Assembly (NCBI GenBank): GCA_039591615.1
Contig: JBDHDH010000008.1
Span: 1-64,000 of the forward strand
Reading direction: 5' to 3'
Length of the DNA: 64,000 nucleotides
Source: JBDHDH01 sp039591615
GTDB lineage: Bacteria > Gemmatimonadota > Gemmatimonadetes > Gemmatimonadales > GWC2-71-9
Position 1 is the first letter of the stretch, and every line of letters begins with the position of its first letter. Under the pieces are notes generated by a model. That model did no database searches. It had not been told where the DNA came from and was given only the letters and a program-made list of their open reading frames with translations. The position numbers and the translations under genes are program-made. Shown here in pieces: positions 17,759 through 25,994 of the stretch.

Positions 17759-18420
17759 GCGTGCGGCCAGCACTTGCCGCGTTGACCGTGTTTGCAGCGC
17801 TCGGATCTGACGGACAGCCCGTTGGGGCCCAGGAGGTGCTGCCCGCCCTCACGCGGGCTGAGGAGGCCTACGAACGCATCTCCTCACTTCGTGCGGAGTT
17901 CGTGCAGACGATCGTGAATCCGATGCTCGGAGGGCCGGAGGAGTCTCGGGGTGTCCTCTACCTCGAGCCGCCAGGTCGCTTCGCAATGCGGTTCGAAGAC
18001 CCCAGCGGTGATCGCATCGTGGTGGATGGGACGTGGTTGTGGACGTATGCCCCCAGCTCCGTCCCGAATCAGGTGATCAAGCAACCCGTACCGGCCGGCG
18101 GCACCTCGACGCCCAACCTGCTTGCCCAATTCGTCGAGCGGCCCCTCGAGCGGTACGACGCCTCGGGCGTCGGGGTGGACACCATCCACGGACAGGTGGT
18201 TGATCTCGTGCGCCTGGATCCCAAAGCCGACGACACCGGCTTCACTGAGGCCGTGATCGCCGTGGGCCGGCGAGATGGCCTGTTGTGGAGGATTGCGCTC
18301 CGTGAGGAGACAGGGCAACGCCGGACGCTGATTTTCGAACGGATCCGCACCGACCTCCCCATACCGGACGGCGAGTTCAGCTTCGTCCCACCGCGAGGGA
18401 CTCGGGTCGTCACTCCCTGA
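17755..18420 (+). CDS. lolA: outer-membrane lipoprotein carrier LolA
   Basis: The 221-residue protein has a signal peptide ending near VGAQ. The LolA pattern follows: ISSLRAEFVQTI, RGVLYLEPPGRFAMRFEDPSGDRIV, DGTWLWTYAPSSVPNQVIKQ, and later LDPKADDTGFTEAVIAV. LolA shuttles lipoproteins across the periplasm to the outer membrane, which fits the many lipobox proteins in this window. The gene overlaps aroF by ATGA and ends four bases before the convergent gene on the other strand. Family length is about 200 residues, as here. Confidence 0.9.
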   Translation: MSVRPALAALTVFAALGSDGQPVGAQEVLPALTRAEEAYERISSLRAEFVQTIVNPMLGGPEESRGVLYLEPPGRFAMRFEDPSGDRIVVDGTWLWTYAPSSVPNQVIKQPVPAGGTSTPNLLAQFVERPLERYDASGVGVDTIHGQVVDLVRLDPKADDTGFTEAVIAVGRRDGLLWRIALREETGQRRTLIFERIRTDLPIPDGEFSFVPPRGTRVVTP

Positions 18421-18424
18421 CACC

Positions 18425-19282
18425 TTACCGAGGTGGTCCAGCTTCCTCCTCGGCTTCCGCCAGCACCGCCTCCAACGACTCGCGCACATCCGACGAGAGA
18501 TCGGCGATCTCGATCGCCCGTCGCGTGAGGGCGCGATACAGCGTCCGGCTCTCCGGCGCCAAGACCTCGAGGTGCCGCTGCACCGAGCGCTCCTCGCCCC
18601 GAGCGACGGGGCCCCCAAAGCTTTTCGCCGTCCCGCGCGCCCTGAGACTCTCCAGCGTTCCAGCGAGAACGGGGCTCAGCGCTCGCCATGTCTCAACGGG
18701 CGACGCCCCGGCATCTCGGAGCAACCGCTCAGCCTCCGCCGCGAGTACGACCACGAAGCTGGACAAGAACACCTCGGCGGCGTGAAACATCGCCTTTTGC
18801 TCTGACGATACGCGCAGCAGATGCAGTCCGACGGACCGGCCCAACTCAGAAGACAACCGCACGGCCGCCTCGTCACCCTCTACTACGGCGATGGATCCTT
18901 TGAGTTGCTCCGGCGCCGTGAGGGGATCGTGCAGCGACTGCACCGGATGGAAGGAACCCAGGGACGCTCCACTGGGCTCCAGCGCAGTGAGCGCGGTGCG
19001 GCCGAGAACACCGGAGAGATGGAGCACTGCGTGGTGGGGGCTCACATGCTGTGACGACTGCAGCTCGCGAGCGACGCCGTAGATGGCGTCATCCGGTACG
19101 GCAAGGAACATGATGTCCACCGCCGCGATCCACGGCGGTGTCCCGCCCCATGTATGTTCGAGAGAGACTGGGAGATTCTTCGCCTGGCGGCCATGGAGGA
19201 AGACTTGGTAACCGGCACGTGACAGGGCGGAGCCGAGTCCCACACCGGCCCGCCCCGGCCCGACGATACCGACGACGGTCAC
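18425..19282 (-). CDS. DUF2520 Rossmann-fold oxidoreductase-like protein
   Basis: A 285-residue protein starting MTVVGIVGPGRAGVGLGSALSRAGY, a clear GxGxxG-type dinucleotide-binding turn. FLAVPDDAIYGVARELQ, HLSGVLGRTAL and GSFHPVQSLHDP follow, and these are typical of the Rossmann plus DUF2520 arrangement. The C-terminal half is helical, as in 6-phosphogluconate dehydrogenase-like proteins. Relatives are predicted NAD(P)-dependent enzymes of unknown substrate. Its start overlaps the ctp stop by ATGA, making it the last gene of the rpmE operon. Confidence 0.88.
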   Translation of the reverse strand: MTVVGIVGPGRAGVGLGSALSRAGYQVFLHGRQAKNLPVSLEHTWGGTPPWIAAVDIMFLAVPDDAIYGVARELQSSQHVSPHHAVLHLSGVLGRTALTALEPSGASLGSFHPVQSLHDPLTAPEQLKGSIAVVEGDEAAVRLSSELGRSVGLHLLRVSSEQKAMFHAAEVFLSSFVVVLAAEAERLLRDAGASPVETWRALSPVLAGTLESLRARGTAKSFGGPVARGEERSVQRHLEVLAPESRTLYRALTRRAIEIADLSSDVRESLEAVLAEAEEEAGPPR

Positions 19283-20907
19283 GGGTTGCGGCTGTTTTCC
19301 GACTCCCGAGTGGCAAGCTGGAGCAATTCCACCGGCGTCCGCGCCCGTTCCAGCAACGCCGTCGCCTTCTGGATCTGCCCGTCGTCCTGGATACGGCGAC
19401 GGCTCTCCGCCTCGCGTCCGAACACGTAGCGCTCCACCTCATAGGCGAACTGCTGCTGCACGAGATCCTGGGCCGTATCCCACAGCTCTCGCGGGATCGA
19501 GACACCGCGATCTTCCAGCCGATTCAGCAACTCCGCCCGCATCCCTTCCGTCACCCGGAAGCCGGTCGCCTGCACACCGCCGTTCCCCTTGAGCTCCAGG
19601 GCGTAGGTCGTCATGACGTCGCGGTATCGGGGGTAGTCAGCGCCGAGCGTGCGGACGAATTGCCGCTCCCCGGTCGTGAGCGAATCGCTCGTGACGACGA
19701 GATCCGGGTGAATCCCCCCTCCGCCGATGACGATCCGGCCCGAGTCGGTGCGATAGACCTCGCTGGAATCCACAGCGGCGGAATCGCCCACGGGCTCCTG
19801 GGAGTCGAGCGCCGTCATTGCCGCCGCCTCGTCGCCCCCGCGCATTCGCTCGATCGTCCGGCCGCTGGGGGTGTACCAGCGGGCGGTCGTGAGCCGGAGC
19901 GCCTCTTGGGCGCTCAAGCGGAAGACAGTCTGCACCAATCCCTTCCCAAACGTAGGTGTGCCCACCACAAGCGCCCGATCGTGATCCTGCAGGGCGCCTG
20001 CAATGATCTCGGCAGCACTTGCGGTTCCCTGATTCACCAGGACGACGATGGGCATGTCCGGCCACTGTTGGGTTCGGCGCGCCGCATAGGAACGCGTGCT
20101 CCCCCGTGCCCGGCCACGTGTGGACACGACCGCCTGGCCCTTCTCCAGGAAGAGATCGGTCACGGCGACACCCTGATCCAGAAGGCCGCCGGGGTTGTTT
20201 CGGAGATCGAGGATGAGCGAGTGAGCGCCGGCGCTCCGGAGGCGCACGACTTCCTGCTCGAGCTCCTCCGCCAGCGACTCGCTGATGCTGGAGTAGACCA
20301 GTGACAGGTACCCAACCCCACCCTGCAACACGGTGGCGAGCTGAATGGCCTTCACGTGGATCAGGGCTCGCTCGACGGTGAACTGAAGCGGCTCCGGGAT
20401 GCCCGGTCGCATGACGGTCAGCACGACATCGGAGCCCGGCTCACCGCGCAACTCGGCCACCGCTTTGTCGTTCTTCCAGCCAAACGTGGAGCGACCGTCG
20501 ACCTCGACGATCCGGTCACCCGTCGCCAGCCCGACTTCTTCGGCCGGCGTGCCTGCAATAGGCGCGATGATGGTAATCCAGCCGTCCCGGACTTCGATTC
20601 GAATCCCGAGGCCACCGTAGTTGCCCGTCGTGCTCTCGGTCAGCTCCCGGTACTGCTCTGGTCGCAGGAACGAGGCGTAGGGATCGTCCAACTCGTTGAG
20701 GAGTCCGTCGATGGCCATGTCGTAGAGCTGGCCTTCACCGACGGAATCAACATAGTAGTCGGAGACATAGCCGATGATGTCGTCGAAAAGGCGTGCCTGC
20801 TCGTAGACACTTCCCGCCCGCGACGTTCCTCGCTGCAGGAGCCATCCCCCCGACATGAACGACACGGTTCCCACCAGCGCGAGCAGTAAGAGTCGCTGAC
20901 CTTTCAT
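19279..20907 (-). CDS. S41 family C-terminal processing peptidase
   Basis: The 542-residue protein has an N-terminal signal anchor (MKGQRLLLLALVGTVSFMSGGWLLQ). The helical DYYVDSVGEGQLYDMAIDGLL segment and ELDDPYASFL follow. A PDZ domain (about 90-175, GLGIRIEVRDGWITII, GDRIVEVDG) precedes the protease core, which has LRNNPGGLLDQGVAVTDLFL and VNQGTASAAEIIAGALQD with the catalytic Ser, and FGKGLVQ with the Lys. About 180 extra C-terminal residues follow the core. Such CtpA proteins trim or degrade periplasmic proteins. The start has GGAGG nearby. It lies 22 bases after tmk. Confidence 0.93.
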   Translation of the reverse strand: MKGQRLLLLALVGTVSFMSGGWLLQRGTSRAGSVYEQARLFDDIIGYVSDYYVDSVGEGQLYDMAIDGLLNELDDPYASFLRPEQYRELTESTTGNYGGLGIRIEVRDGWITIIAPIAGTPAEEVGLATGDRIVEVDGRSTFGWKNDKAVAELRGEPGSDVVLTVMRPGIPEPLQFTVERALIHVKAIQLATVLQGGVGYLSLVYSSISESLAEELEQEVVRLRSAGAHSLILDLRNNPGGLLDQGVAVTDLFLEKGQAVVSTRGRARGSTRSYAARRTQQWPDMPIVVLVNQGTASAAEIIAGALQDHDRALVVGTPTFGKGLVQTVFRLSAQEALRLTTARWYTPSGRTIERMRGGDEAAAMTALDSQEPVGDSAAVDSSEVYRTDSGRIVIGGGGIHPDLVVTSDSLTTGERQFVRTLGADYPRYRDVMTTYALELKGNGGVQATGFRVTEGMRAELLNRLEDRGVSIPRELWDTAQDLVQQQFAYEVERYVFGREAESRRRIQDDGQIQKATALLERARTPVELLQLATRESENSRNP

Positions 20908-20929
20908 CGATCGCCTCCGATTCTCATCT

Positions 20930-21565
20930 TCAACCCGTCATCTGGGGAAAGGTTTCCGCCAGTCGGGCACGCAACGCGCTCCAGGCAGCCCGTTCCACCT
21001 CGTTGGCGGTCTGCGTCGCGTCGAGATGAACGATGCCCGGTCCGGCGAGCTCTGCAAACCACGCCGCGACCTGTTCGTGCAGGCCCCGCTCTTCTCGCTC
21101 GAGACGGTCCTGCGTTTTGGACTGCGCCGCTTGCCGCTCGAGTCCGACCTCCGCCGGCACGTCCAGGACAAACGTCACATCCGCTCGGAGCCCGCCGGTG
21201 GCCAGCTCGTTGGCGCCAACCACAGCAGATCGCGGGAGCCCTCGAGCAGCGACCTGATACGCCATCGTCGAGTAGTCGTACCGATCGCTGAGGACAACCC
21301 TCCCGGCGGCGAGCGCAGGGCGAATGACTTTTGCCACGAGATCGGCCCGAGCCGCGAGGATGAGGAAGAGCTCGGCGATGGGGCTCGCCTCGAGCTCTGG
21401 GTCGAGCGCCGCCTTCCTGGCGACCTCTGCAACAGCCGTGCCGCCCGGCTCTCGTACCGCTTCGACAGGAACCTCGGCGGCGCGCAGACGGGCTGCGAGT
21501 CGCCGAACCAAGGTGGACTTGCCGGCCCCGTCGGGCCCCTCGACGACTACGAACGCCCCGGGCAC
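20930..21565 (-). CDS. tmk: thymidylate kinase
   Basis: The 211-residue enzyme shows the P-loop VVVEGPDGAGKSTLVRRLA, then VREPGGTAVAEVAR, the DRYDYSTMAYQ motif, and a LID region around QSKTQDRLEREE. It phosphorylates dTMP to dTDP. Length and motif order are standard. It sits seven bases downstream of the ylbF-like gene in the same operon. Confidence 0.95.
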   Translation of the reverse strand: MPGAFVVVEGPDGAGKSTLVRRLAARLRAAEVPVEAVREPGGTAVAEVARKAALDPELEASPIAELFLILAARADLVAKVIRPALAAGRVVLSDRYDYSTMAYQVAARGLPRSAVVGANELATGGLRADVTFVLDVPAEVGLERQAAQSKTQDRLEREERGLHEQVAAWFAELAGPGIVHLDATQTANEVERAAWSALRARLAETFPQMTG

Positions 21566-21572
21566 CGGCCCG

Positions 21573-21926
21573 TCAACTCAGAGTGATGATCGGACTCGAC
21601 GCGCCCTTGGTGAGCCCCTCCATGATGTGCTGATTCACCCGGAACATCAACTTGTCGAAGTTGGACTGGGCCGCCACCAGACCCTGATACCGCGCATCGG
21701 TTTGGATCTCCCCCAACAACCGTTCGTACGCGGTGGCCTCCTCCTCCGAAGGCTCCCTGCCGTCTCGGGCGTGTCGCTCCAACCCCTCGGCCAGACTCTG
21801 CAACTTCTTGAGTCGCTCGTTGAGGTCCTTGGCTTCCTCCACCCGTTCGCGGGCGCGCAGCACCCCCTTGTATTCGTCGCTCTGGCCCAGAAGGCGCCCG
21901 AGCTCCTGGGCTTTGTCATTGATCAT
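21573..21926 (-). CDS. YlbF/YmcA family protein
   Basis: From ATG at 21926 (ATGA overlap with prmC) the product is a 117-residue all-helical protein: MINDKAQELGRLLGQSDEYKGVLRA, then long charged helices and a C-terminal part with QSNFDKLMFRVNQHIMEG. This matches the YlbF/YmcA fold, DUF964 type. In Bacillus these proteins form a complex that assists RNase Y processing; a similar job here is only an inference. An upstream ATG would add 40 unrelated residues that overlap prmC, so it was not used. Confidence 0.85.
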   Translation of the reverse strand: MINDKAQELGRLLGQSDEYKGVLRARERVEEAKDLNERLKKLQSLAEGLERHARDGREPSEEEATAYERLLGEIQTDARYQGLVAAQSNFDKLMFRVNQHIMEGLTKGASSPIITLS

Positions 21927-22801
21927 GACATCCGGCTCCTGTTCACCATGAGATAGCGCGCGCGCCCGAACAGATCGCACTCGACCCGCGCGTCGCTCCA
22001 GCCCGCCTCCCGAGCAAGGACCAGCGCAGCAGCATGACGCCTGCAATCTAGCTCGATGGCCAGTAGGCCACCGGGCACCAGGAACCGTCTTGCGTTCTGC
22101 AGGATCCCTCGCGTATGCGCCAGACCACCCTCCCCACTCACCAGCGCCCCTCGCGGCTCGAACGCCCGCACCGAGTGATCCAGACGCTCGAACTCCCCTG
22201 CGCTGACGTACGGAGGATTGCTCACGATCACGTCGAAACGCTCGCCGCCTGCTAGCGCACCAAGAAGATCCCCCACCCTAAGCTCCACCGGAACGTCCGG
22301 CGCCAACCGCCGCAGGTTCTCCCCCGCCACCGCCAGTGCGGCACGCGAAGAATCGGTAGCGACGACTCGGGAAAAGGGCCCCTCCACCGCAAGACTCAGG
22401 GCGATGCAGCCGCTCCCTGTACCGACATCGACGGCCTCGAGCCCATTGCCCCCCGTCCCCACCTCCAGGGCCCAGCTCAGCACCCGTTCGACTAGCCCCT
22501 CGGTTTCGGGCCGAGGAATCAACACCCGGCGATCCACCACGAGATCGACGCGCCGGAATTCCACACGGCCCGATGCATACGCGGCGGGCTCGCCGGCCGC
22601 CCGTCGCCGCACGGCTGCCCCGAACCGATCCCACAACTCCGGCGGCGGGCGAGCTTCACGTTCCAGCCATGCCGCGCCGATGGTGACACCCGACAGCACC
22701 GACCAGAGCTGAGCCGCTTCCCGACGAGAATCGTCGACTCCCACCTCCCGCAACGCGGCGGCGGCATCGTCGAGCGCCCTGCCGATCGTGGGTGTCGTCA
22801 C
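21923..22801 (-). CDS. prmC: peptide chain release factor N5-glutamine methyltransferase
   Basis: A 292-residue methyltransferase with an N-terminal helical domain and then RRVLIPRPETEGLVERVL, VDVGTGSGCIALSLA and the catalytic VSNPPYVSAGE. It methylates the glutamine of the GGQ motif of release factors. The release factor gene prfA lies immediately upstream and overlaps it by four bases, the usual arrangement. Confidence 0.95.
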   Translation of the reverse strand: MTTPTIGRALDDAAAALREVGVDDSRREAAQLWSVLSGVTIGAAWLEREARPPPELWDRFGAAVRRRAAGEPAAYASGRVEFRRVDLVVDRRVLIPRPETEGLVERVLSWALEVGTGGNGLEAVDVGTGSGCIALSLAVEGPFSRVVATDSSRAALAVAGENLRRLAPDVPVELRVGDLLGALAGGERFDVIVSNPPYVSAGEFERLDHSVRAFEPRGALVSGEGGLAHTRGILQNARRFLVPGGLLAIELDCRRHAAALVLAREAGWSDARVECDLFGRARYLMVNRSRMS

Positions 22802-23859
22802 GCGGCTTCCGCCTGCTCTCCGGCGTGTGCCTCCCGAAGGGCGTCAATGATCTCGTCCAGCTGTCCGTCGAGCACGCCCTCGAGCTTGTGGAGGGTCAGA
22901 TTGATCCGGTGATCGGTGACACGGTTCTGCGGGAAGTTGTACGTGCGGATCTTCGCCGACCTGTCGCCGGTGCCGACCATGGCCCGCCGCTCTCGCGCTC
23001 GGGCGGCCTCCTGCTCGGCGATGCGGCGGTCCAGGAGCCTGGCCCGCAAGACCTCCATCGCCTTGATTTTGTTCTGTAGCTGGGACTTTTGGTCCTGGCA
23101 CTGAACGACCAGCCCCGTCGGCAGGTGGGTGATCCGCACGGCGCTATCGGTCGTGTTCACGCTCTGTCCCCCTGGGCCGGATGACCGGAAGACGTCCACC
23201 TTCAGCTCTTTGTCGTCGAGGCGGACGTCTACCTCCTCGGCCTCTGGCAGTACCGCCACTGTTGCGGCCGATGTGTGGATCCGGCCCTGCGTCTCCGTGA
23301 CGGGCACGCGCTGCACCCGGTGGACGCCTGACTCGTGGCGGAGCCGGCCGTAGGCCTCCTCGCCCAAAGCTTTGAAGATGACACTCTTGATCCCGCCAAG
23401 CGTGCCTTCCGAGAGATCGACAACCTCCACACTCCAGCCGCGGCGCTCCGCGTACCGCGCGTACATCCGAAAGAGATCGGCCGCGAACAGTGCAGCCTCG
23501 TCACCGCCCGCTCCAGCACGGATCTCGACCAGCGTATCCCGACTGTCCAGGGGATCCGGGGGGATGAGGAGCTGGCGGAGGTCACGCGCGAGGCCCTCGA
23601 CCGCCGGCGCGAGCCGCTCGACATCGGCCCGGGCGAGCTCGGCGATGGCGGGGTCGGTGTCGTCGAGGAGCTCGTGGGCCTCGGCCATCTCGCGGCGTGC
23701 CTTCCCGACCCGCTCGGCTGTCTTGCGAATGCGGTCGAGGCGGGCGTGCTCCCGGCCGAGGGCCTTGAGCTTCTCGGGATCCTGCGCGACGGCCGGGTCG
23801 GCGAGCTCACGCTCGACTTCCTGCGCCCGGGCAAGCGCGGCGTCGAGCCGCGCCTGCAT
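22798..23859 (-). CDS. prfA: peptide chain release factor 1
   Basis: The 353-residue protein contains the RF1 codon-recognition region RVPVTETQGRIHTSAA (PVT type) and the peptidyl-tRNA hydrolysis motif SSGPGGQSVNTTDSAVRITH with GGQ. It reads UAA and UAG stops. The N-terminal helical domain and RAGAGGDEAALFAADLFRMYARYAE are also characteristic. It starts three bases after rpmE and overlaps prmC. Confidence 0.97.
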   Translation of the reverse strand: MQARLDAALARAQEVERELADPAVAQDPEKLKALGREHARLDRIRKTAERVGKARREMAEAHELLDDTDPAIAELARADVERLAPAVEGLARDLRQLLIPPDPLDSRDTLVEIRAGAGGDEAALFAADLFRMYARYAERRGWSVEVVDLSEGTLGGIKSVIFKALGEEAYGRLRHESGVHRVQRVPVTETQGRIHTSAATVAVLPEAEEVDVRLDDKELKVDVFRSSGPGGQSVNTTDSAVRITHLPTGLVVQCQDQKSQLQNKIKAMEVLRARLLDRRIAEQEAARARERRAMVGTGDRSAKIRTYNFPQNRVTDHRINLTLHKLEGVLDGQLDEIIDALREAHAGEQAEAA

Positions 23860-23862
23860 GGG

Positions 23863-24084
23863 TCACTCCCCCTTTTGGGTGTCCGACGTGGCCTCGTAGC
23901 GCTGACGGAACCGTTCGACGCGACCAGCCGTGTCCACCAGCTTCTGCTTCCCCGTAAAGAACGGATGGCAGCGGGAACAGATCTCAACGTGGATCGAGGG
24001 AAGCGTCGAGCGGGTCTCGAACGTATTGCCACAGGCGCACTGGACGACCGCGCGCTGGTAGGTCGGATGGATGCCGGATTTCAC
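23863..24084 (-). CDS. rpmE: 50S ribosomal protein L31
   Basis: GTG at 24084 gives 73 residues beginning MKSGIHPTYQRAVVQCACG, then ICSRCHPFFTGKQKLVDTAGRVERF. The CxC and CxxC pairs show the zinc-containing type of bL31. It is the first gene of the operon rpmE-prfA-prmC-ylbF-tmk-ctp-DUF2520. A longer frame with an upstream ATG would add 21 residues that no L31 has, so GTG is preferred. Confidence 0.94.
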   Translation of the reverse strand: MKSGIHPTYQRAVVQCACGNTFETRSTLPSIHVEICSRCHPFFTGKQKLVDTAGRVERFRQRYEATSDTQKGE

Positions 24085-24226
24085 AGTCGTTGACCTCGTG
24101 CGTATCTCCCAAGGCGCTCCTCCCGCTTTCTCCGGCTCCCATCGCAAACAGCGGGAGGAGTGGGATCAGCGGGAGGGGTTTGTCTGAGAAGCTCGTCGGT
24201 GCCTCGCGACCAGCCTCAAGCTGTGA

Positions 24227-24256
24227 AATATAATCGCCACAGGGACTTGCGGACAA
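24227..24256 (-). promoter_or_regulatory. candidate sigma-70-like promoter for the rpmE operon
   Basis: On the minus strand TTGTCC (24256-24251) and TATATT (24232-24227) are separated by 18 bases. They lie about 145 bases upstream of the rpmE GTG. The -10 is good and the -35 is moderate. The overlap with AT-rich bases on the other strand makes the assignment tentative. Confidence 0.4.
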
Positions 24257-24276
24257 GCGCCGCGGTCGGCCATTGA

Positions 24277-24305
24277 TTGACACAACACGCGTTCCACACT
24301 AAGCT
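24277..24305 (+). promoter_or_regulatory. candidate sigma-70-like promoter for the Crp/Fnr gene
   Basis: TTGACA at 24277-24282 is followed after exactly 17 bases by TAAGCT at 24300-24305. The transcript would start about 35 bases before the ATG at 24345. The consensus -35 and correct spacing make this the best promoter I can see in the window. Confidence 0.55.
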
Positions 24306-24344
24306 AGGCCAGTCGAGAGCCGGAAAGACGTTCAGAGAACGCAC

Positions 24345-25016
24345 ATGGCCGTCGCCGAATTATTGAAGCGCATCCCGCTCTTCTCGCATCTGGGCGACGA
24401 AGAGCTTGGACAGGTGCGCCGTGCGCTGCGGGAAAAGAGCTACCCCAAGGGAAGCGTCATCCTCTTCGAGGACGACCCCGGCGACGCACTCTATACCGTG
24501 GTCACGGGCCAGGTGAAGGTGGTGCGAATCGGCGAGGACGGCCGCGAAGTGATCCTCTCCATCCTGGGAGCGGGCGACTTCTTCGGCGAAATGTCGCTCA
24601 TCGACGATCAACCACGATCGGCGCACGTGATTGCCTTGCACGACGCAACCCTGCTGGTGTTGCGGCGCGAGGATTTCCAGCGCTGTCTCGCCGAGCTGCC
24701 CAGCGTCGCGTTGGGATTGTTGAAGGCGCTGTCTCGCCGCCTCCGCCGCGCCGATGACAAGATCGGGGAGCTCGTGCTGCTCGACGTCAACGGACGCGTC
24801 TCGAGAGTGCTGCTGGAACTCGCGGACGAGAGCGACGGGGTCACGGTCTCCCGCACGGTCACCCACCATACAATCGCACAGATGATCGGATCCAGCCGCG
24901 AGACGGTCTCACGGACGATGCGTGAACTAGCCGACCGGGGTCTCATCGAGGTCACGCGCAAGGCCATCTCCATCCGGGATCGAGCCGCACTGGAGGCGGT
25001 GGCTGGACTGCAGTGA
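24345..25016 (+). CDS. Crp/Fnr family transcriptional regulator
   Basis: A 223-residue regulator. The N-terminal cyclic nucleotide-binding-like beta roll contains GSVILFEDDPGDALYTVVTGQVKV and FGEMSLIDDQPRSA. A dimerisation helix and a winged helix-turn-helix follow, with HTIAQMIGSSRETVSRTMREL as the recognition unit. The GEMSLID...RSA cassette resembles cAMP-binding members, and no Fnr-type cysteine cluster is present, but the ligand cannot be assigned. It has its own candidate promoter and is transcribed away from the rpmE operon. Confidence 0.93.
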   Translation: MAVAELLKRIPLFSHLGDEELGQVRRALREKSYPKGSVILFEDDPGDALYTVVTGQVKVVRIGEDGREVILSILGAGDFFGEMSLIDDQPRSAHVIALHDATLLVLRREDFQRCLAELPSVALGLLKALSRRLRRADDKIGELVLLDVNGRVSRVLLELADESDGVTVSRTVTHHTIAQMIGSSRETVSRTMRELADRGLIEVTRKAISIRDRAALEAVAGLQ

Positions 25017-25020
25017 GGGG

Positions 25021-25041
25021 GGTCACCCATGGGCCGTGACC
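25021..25041 (+). terminator. hairpin just after the Crp/Fnr gene
   Basis: GGTCAC at 25021-25026 pairs perfectly with GTGACC at 25036-25041 around a nine-base loop, four bases after the stop codon. The following sequence GTCTTCCTTTCTC is pyrimidine-rich but has no run of T, so it is a weak terminator candidate. Confidence 0.4.
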
Positions 25042-25102
25042 GTCTTCCTTTCTCGACCGCGTCGCTCGGCGCTACGTTCCGACAAGAGACCGCGCCCGGC
25101 CC

Positions 25103-25978
25103 ATGACCTGCAAGATCACGTTCTGGGGCACGCGGGGGTCGATCCCCACCCCCGGTTCACCCACCACACGCTACGGTGGCAACACCCCCTGCGTCGCTGT
25201 CGAGTGCGCCGATCGCGGCGCTGGGCACCTCGTCATCCTGGATGCCGGCACCGGGATTCGGCCGCTCGGTCGCGCGCTGACCCAGCACCACAACGGGCCT
25301 GTTGCGATCGACCTGTTCCTGAGTCACACGCATTGGGATCACATTCAGGGACTCCCGTTCTTCGCCCCGTTTTTCCAGCCGGGGAACGCCGTCCACATCT
25401 GGGGACCAAAGCAGGGCGACGTGGATCTCAGGACGATTCTCCGACAGCAGATGGACCCGGTCGTCTTTCCGGTTCCCATCGAGGGACTCGCCGCTCGGCT
25501 CGATGTCGACCACGTCGATCCCGGTCGGTTCGAGATCAACGGCTTCGCGGTCCGCACGATCCGACTCCGCCATCCCGGCAACACGCTGGGCTACCGCCTG
25601 ACGCCCAGCGACGGCGAAGGGAGCGTGGCCTACGTCACCGACAATGAGCTCGGGTCCGGCGGCGAATACGACGTCGGCCCTTCTTGGCGACGAGAGTTCC
25701 TCGAGTTCCTGGAAGGCGTCACCATCCTCATCCACGACGCCATGTTCACGCCAGCGGAGCTGGTGCGTCACCGCGGCTGGGGACACTCGTCCTGCTCAGA
25801 GGCCGTGAAACTCGCCGCCGAGGCCGGGGTACGGCGTCTTGTGCTCTTTCACCATCTCCCCGAGCACGACGACGCTGCCATGGATCTGCTCGTCGGCGAG
25901 GCACAAGAGGCGGCTGAGGGAACCGATCTTGCAGGGGATGTCCTCGCAGCGACGGAGGGCATGGAACTCTGGCTCTGA
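25103..25978 (+). CDS. metallo-beta-lactamase fold hydrolase
   Basis: A 291-residue protein opening MTCKITFWGTRGSIPTPG, then LVILDAGTGIRPLG and the zinc motif LSHTHWDHIQGLPFF, with later VTDNE, IHDAMFT and LVLFHHLPEHDD. This is the PhnP/RNase Z-like MBL group often annotated as an MBL fold metallo-hydrolase. Family members act on phosphodiesters, including cyclic nucleotides in some cases. The location right after a cyclic nucleotide-binding type regulator is suggestive but not evidence of a shared pathway. Confidence 0.88.
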   Translation: MTCKITFWGTRGSIPTPGSPTTRYGGNTPCVAVECADRGAGHLVILDAGTGIRPLGRALTQHHNGPVAIDLFLSHTHWDHIQGLPFFAPFFQPGNAVHIWGPKQGDVDLRTILRQQMDPVVFPVPIEGLAARLDVDHVDPGRFEINGFAVRTIRLRHPGNTLGYRLTPSDGEGSVAYVTDNELGSGGEYDVGPSWRREFLEFLEGVTILIHDAMFTPAELVRHRGWGHSSCSEAVKLAAEAGVRRLVLFHHLPEHDDAAMDLLVGEAQEAAEGTDLAGDVLAATEGMELWL

Positions 25979-25994
25979 CGAGGGAGGCAACACT

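Noticed and set aside
19138..20304. A 388-codon plus-strand frame opposite the S41 peptidase and the DUF2520 gene.
   Set aside because: It crosses two real genes on the other strand and has no family-like motifs.
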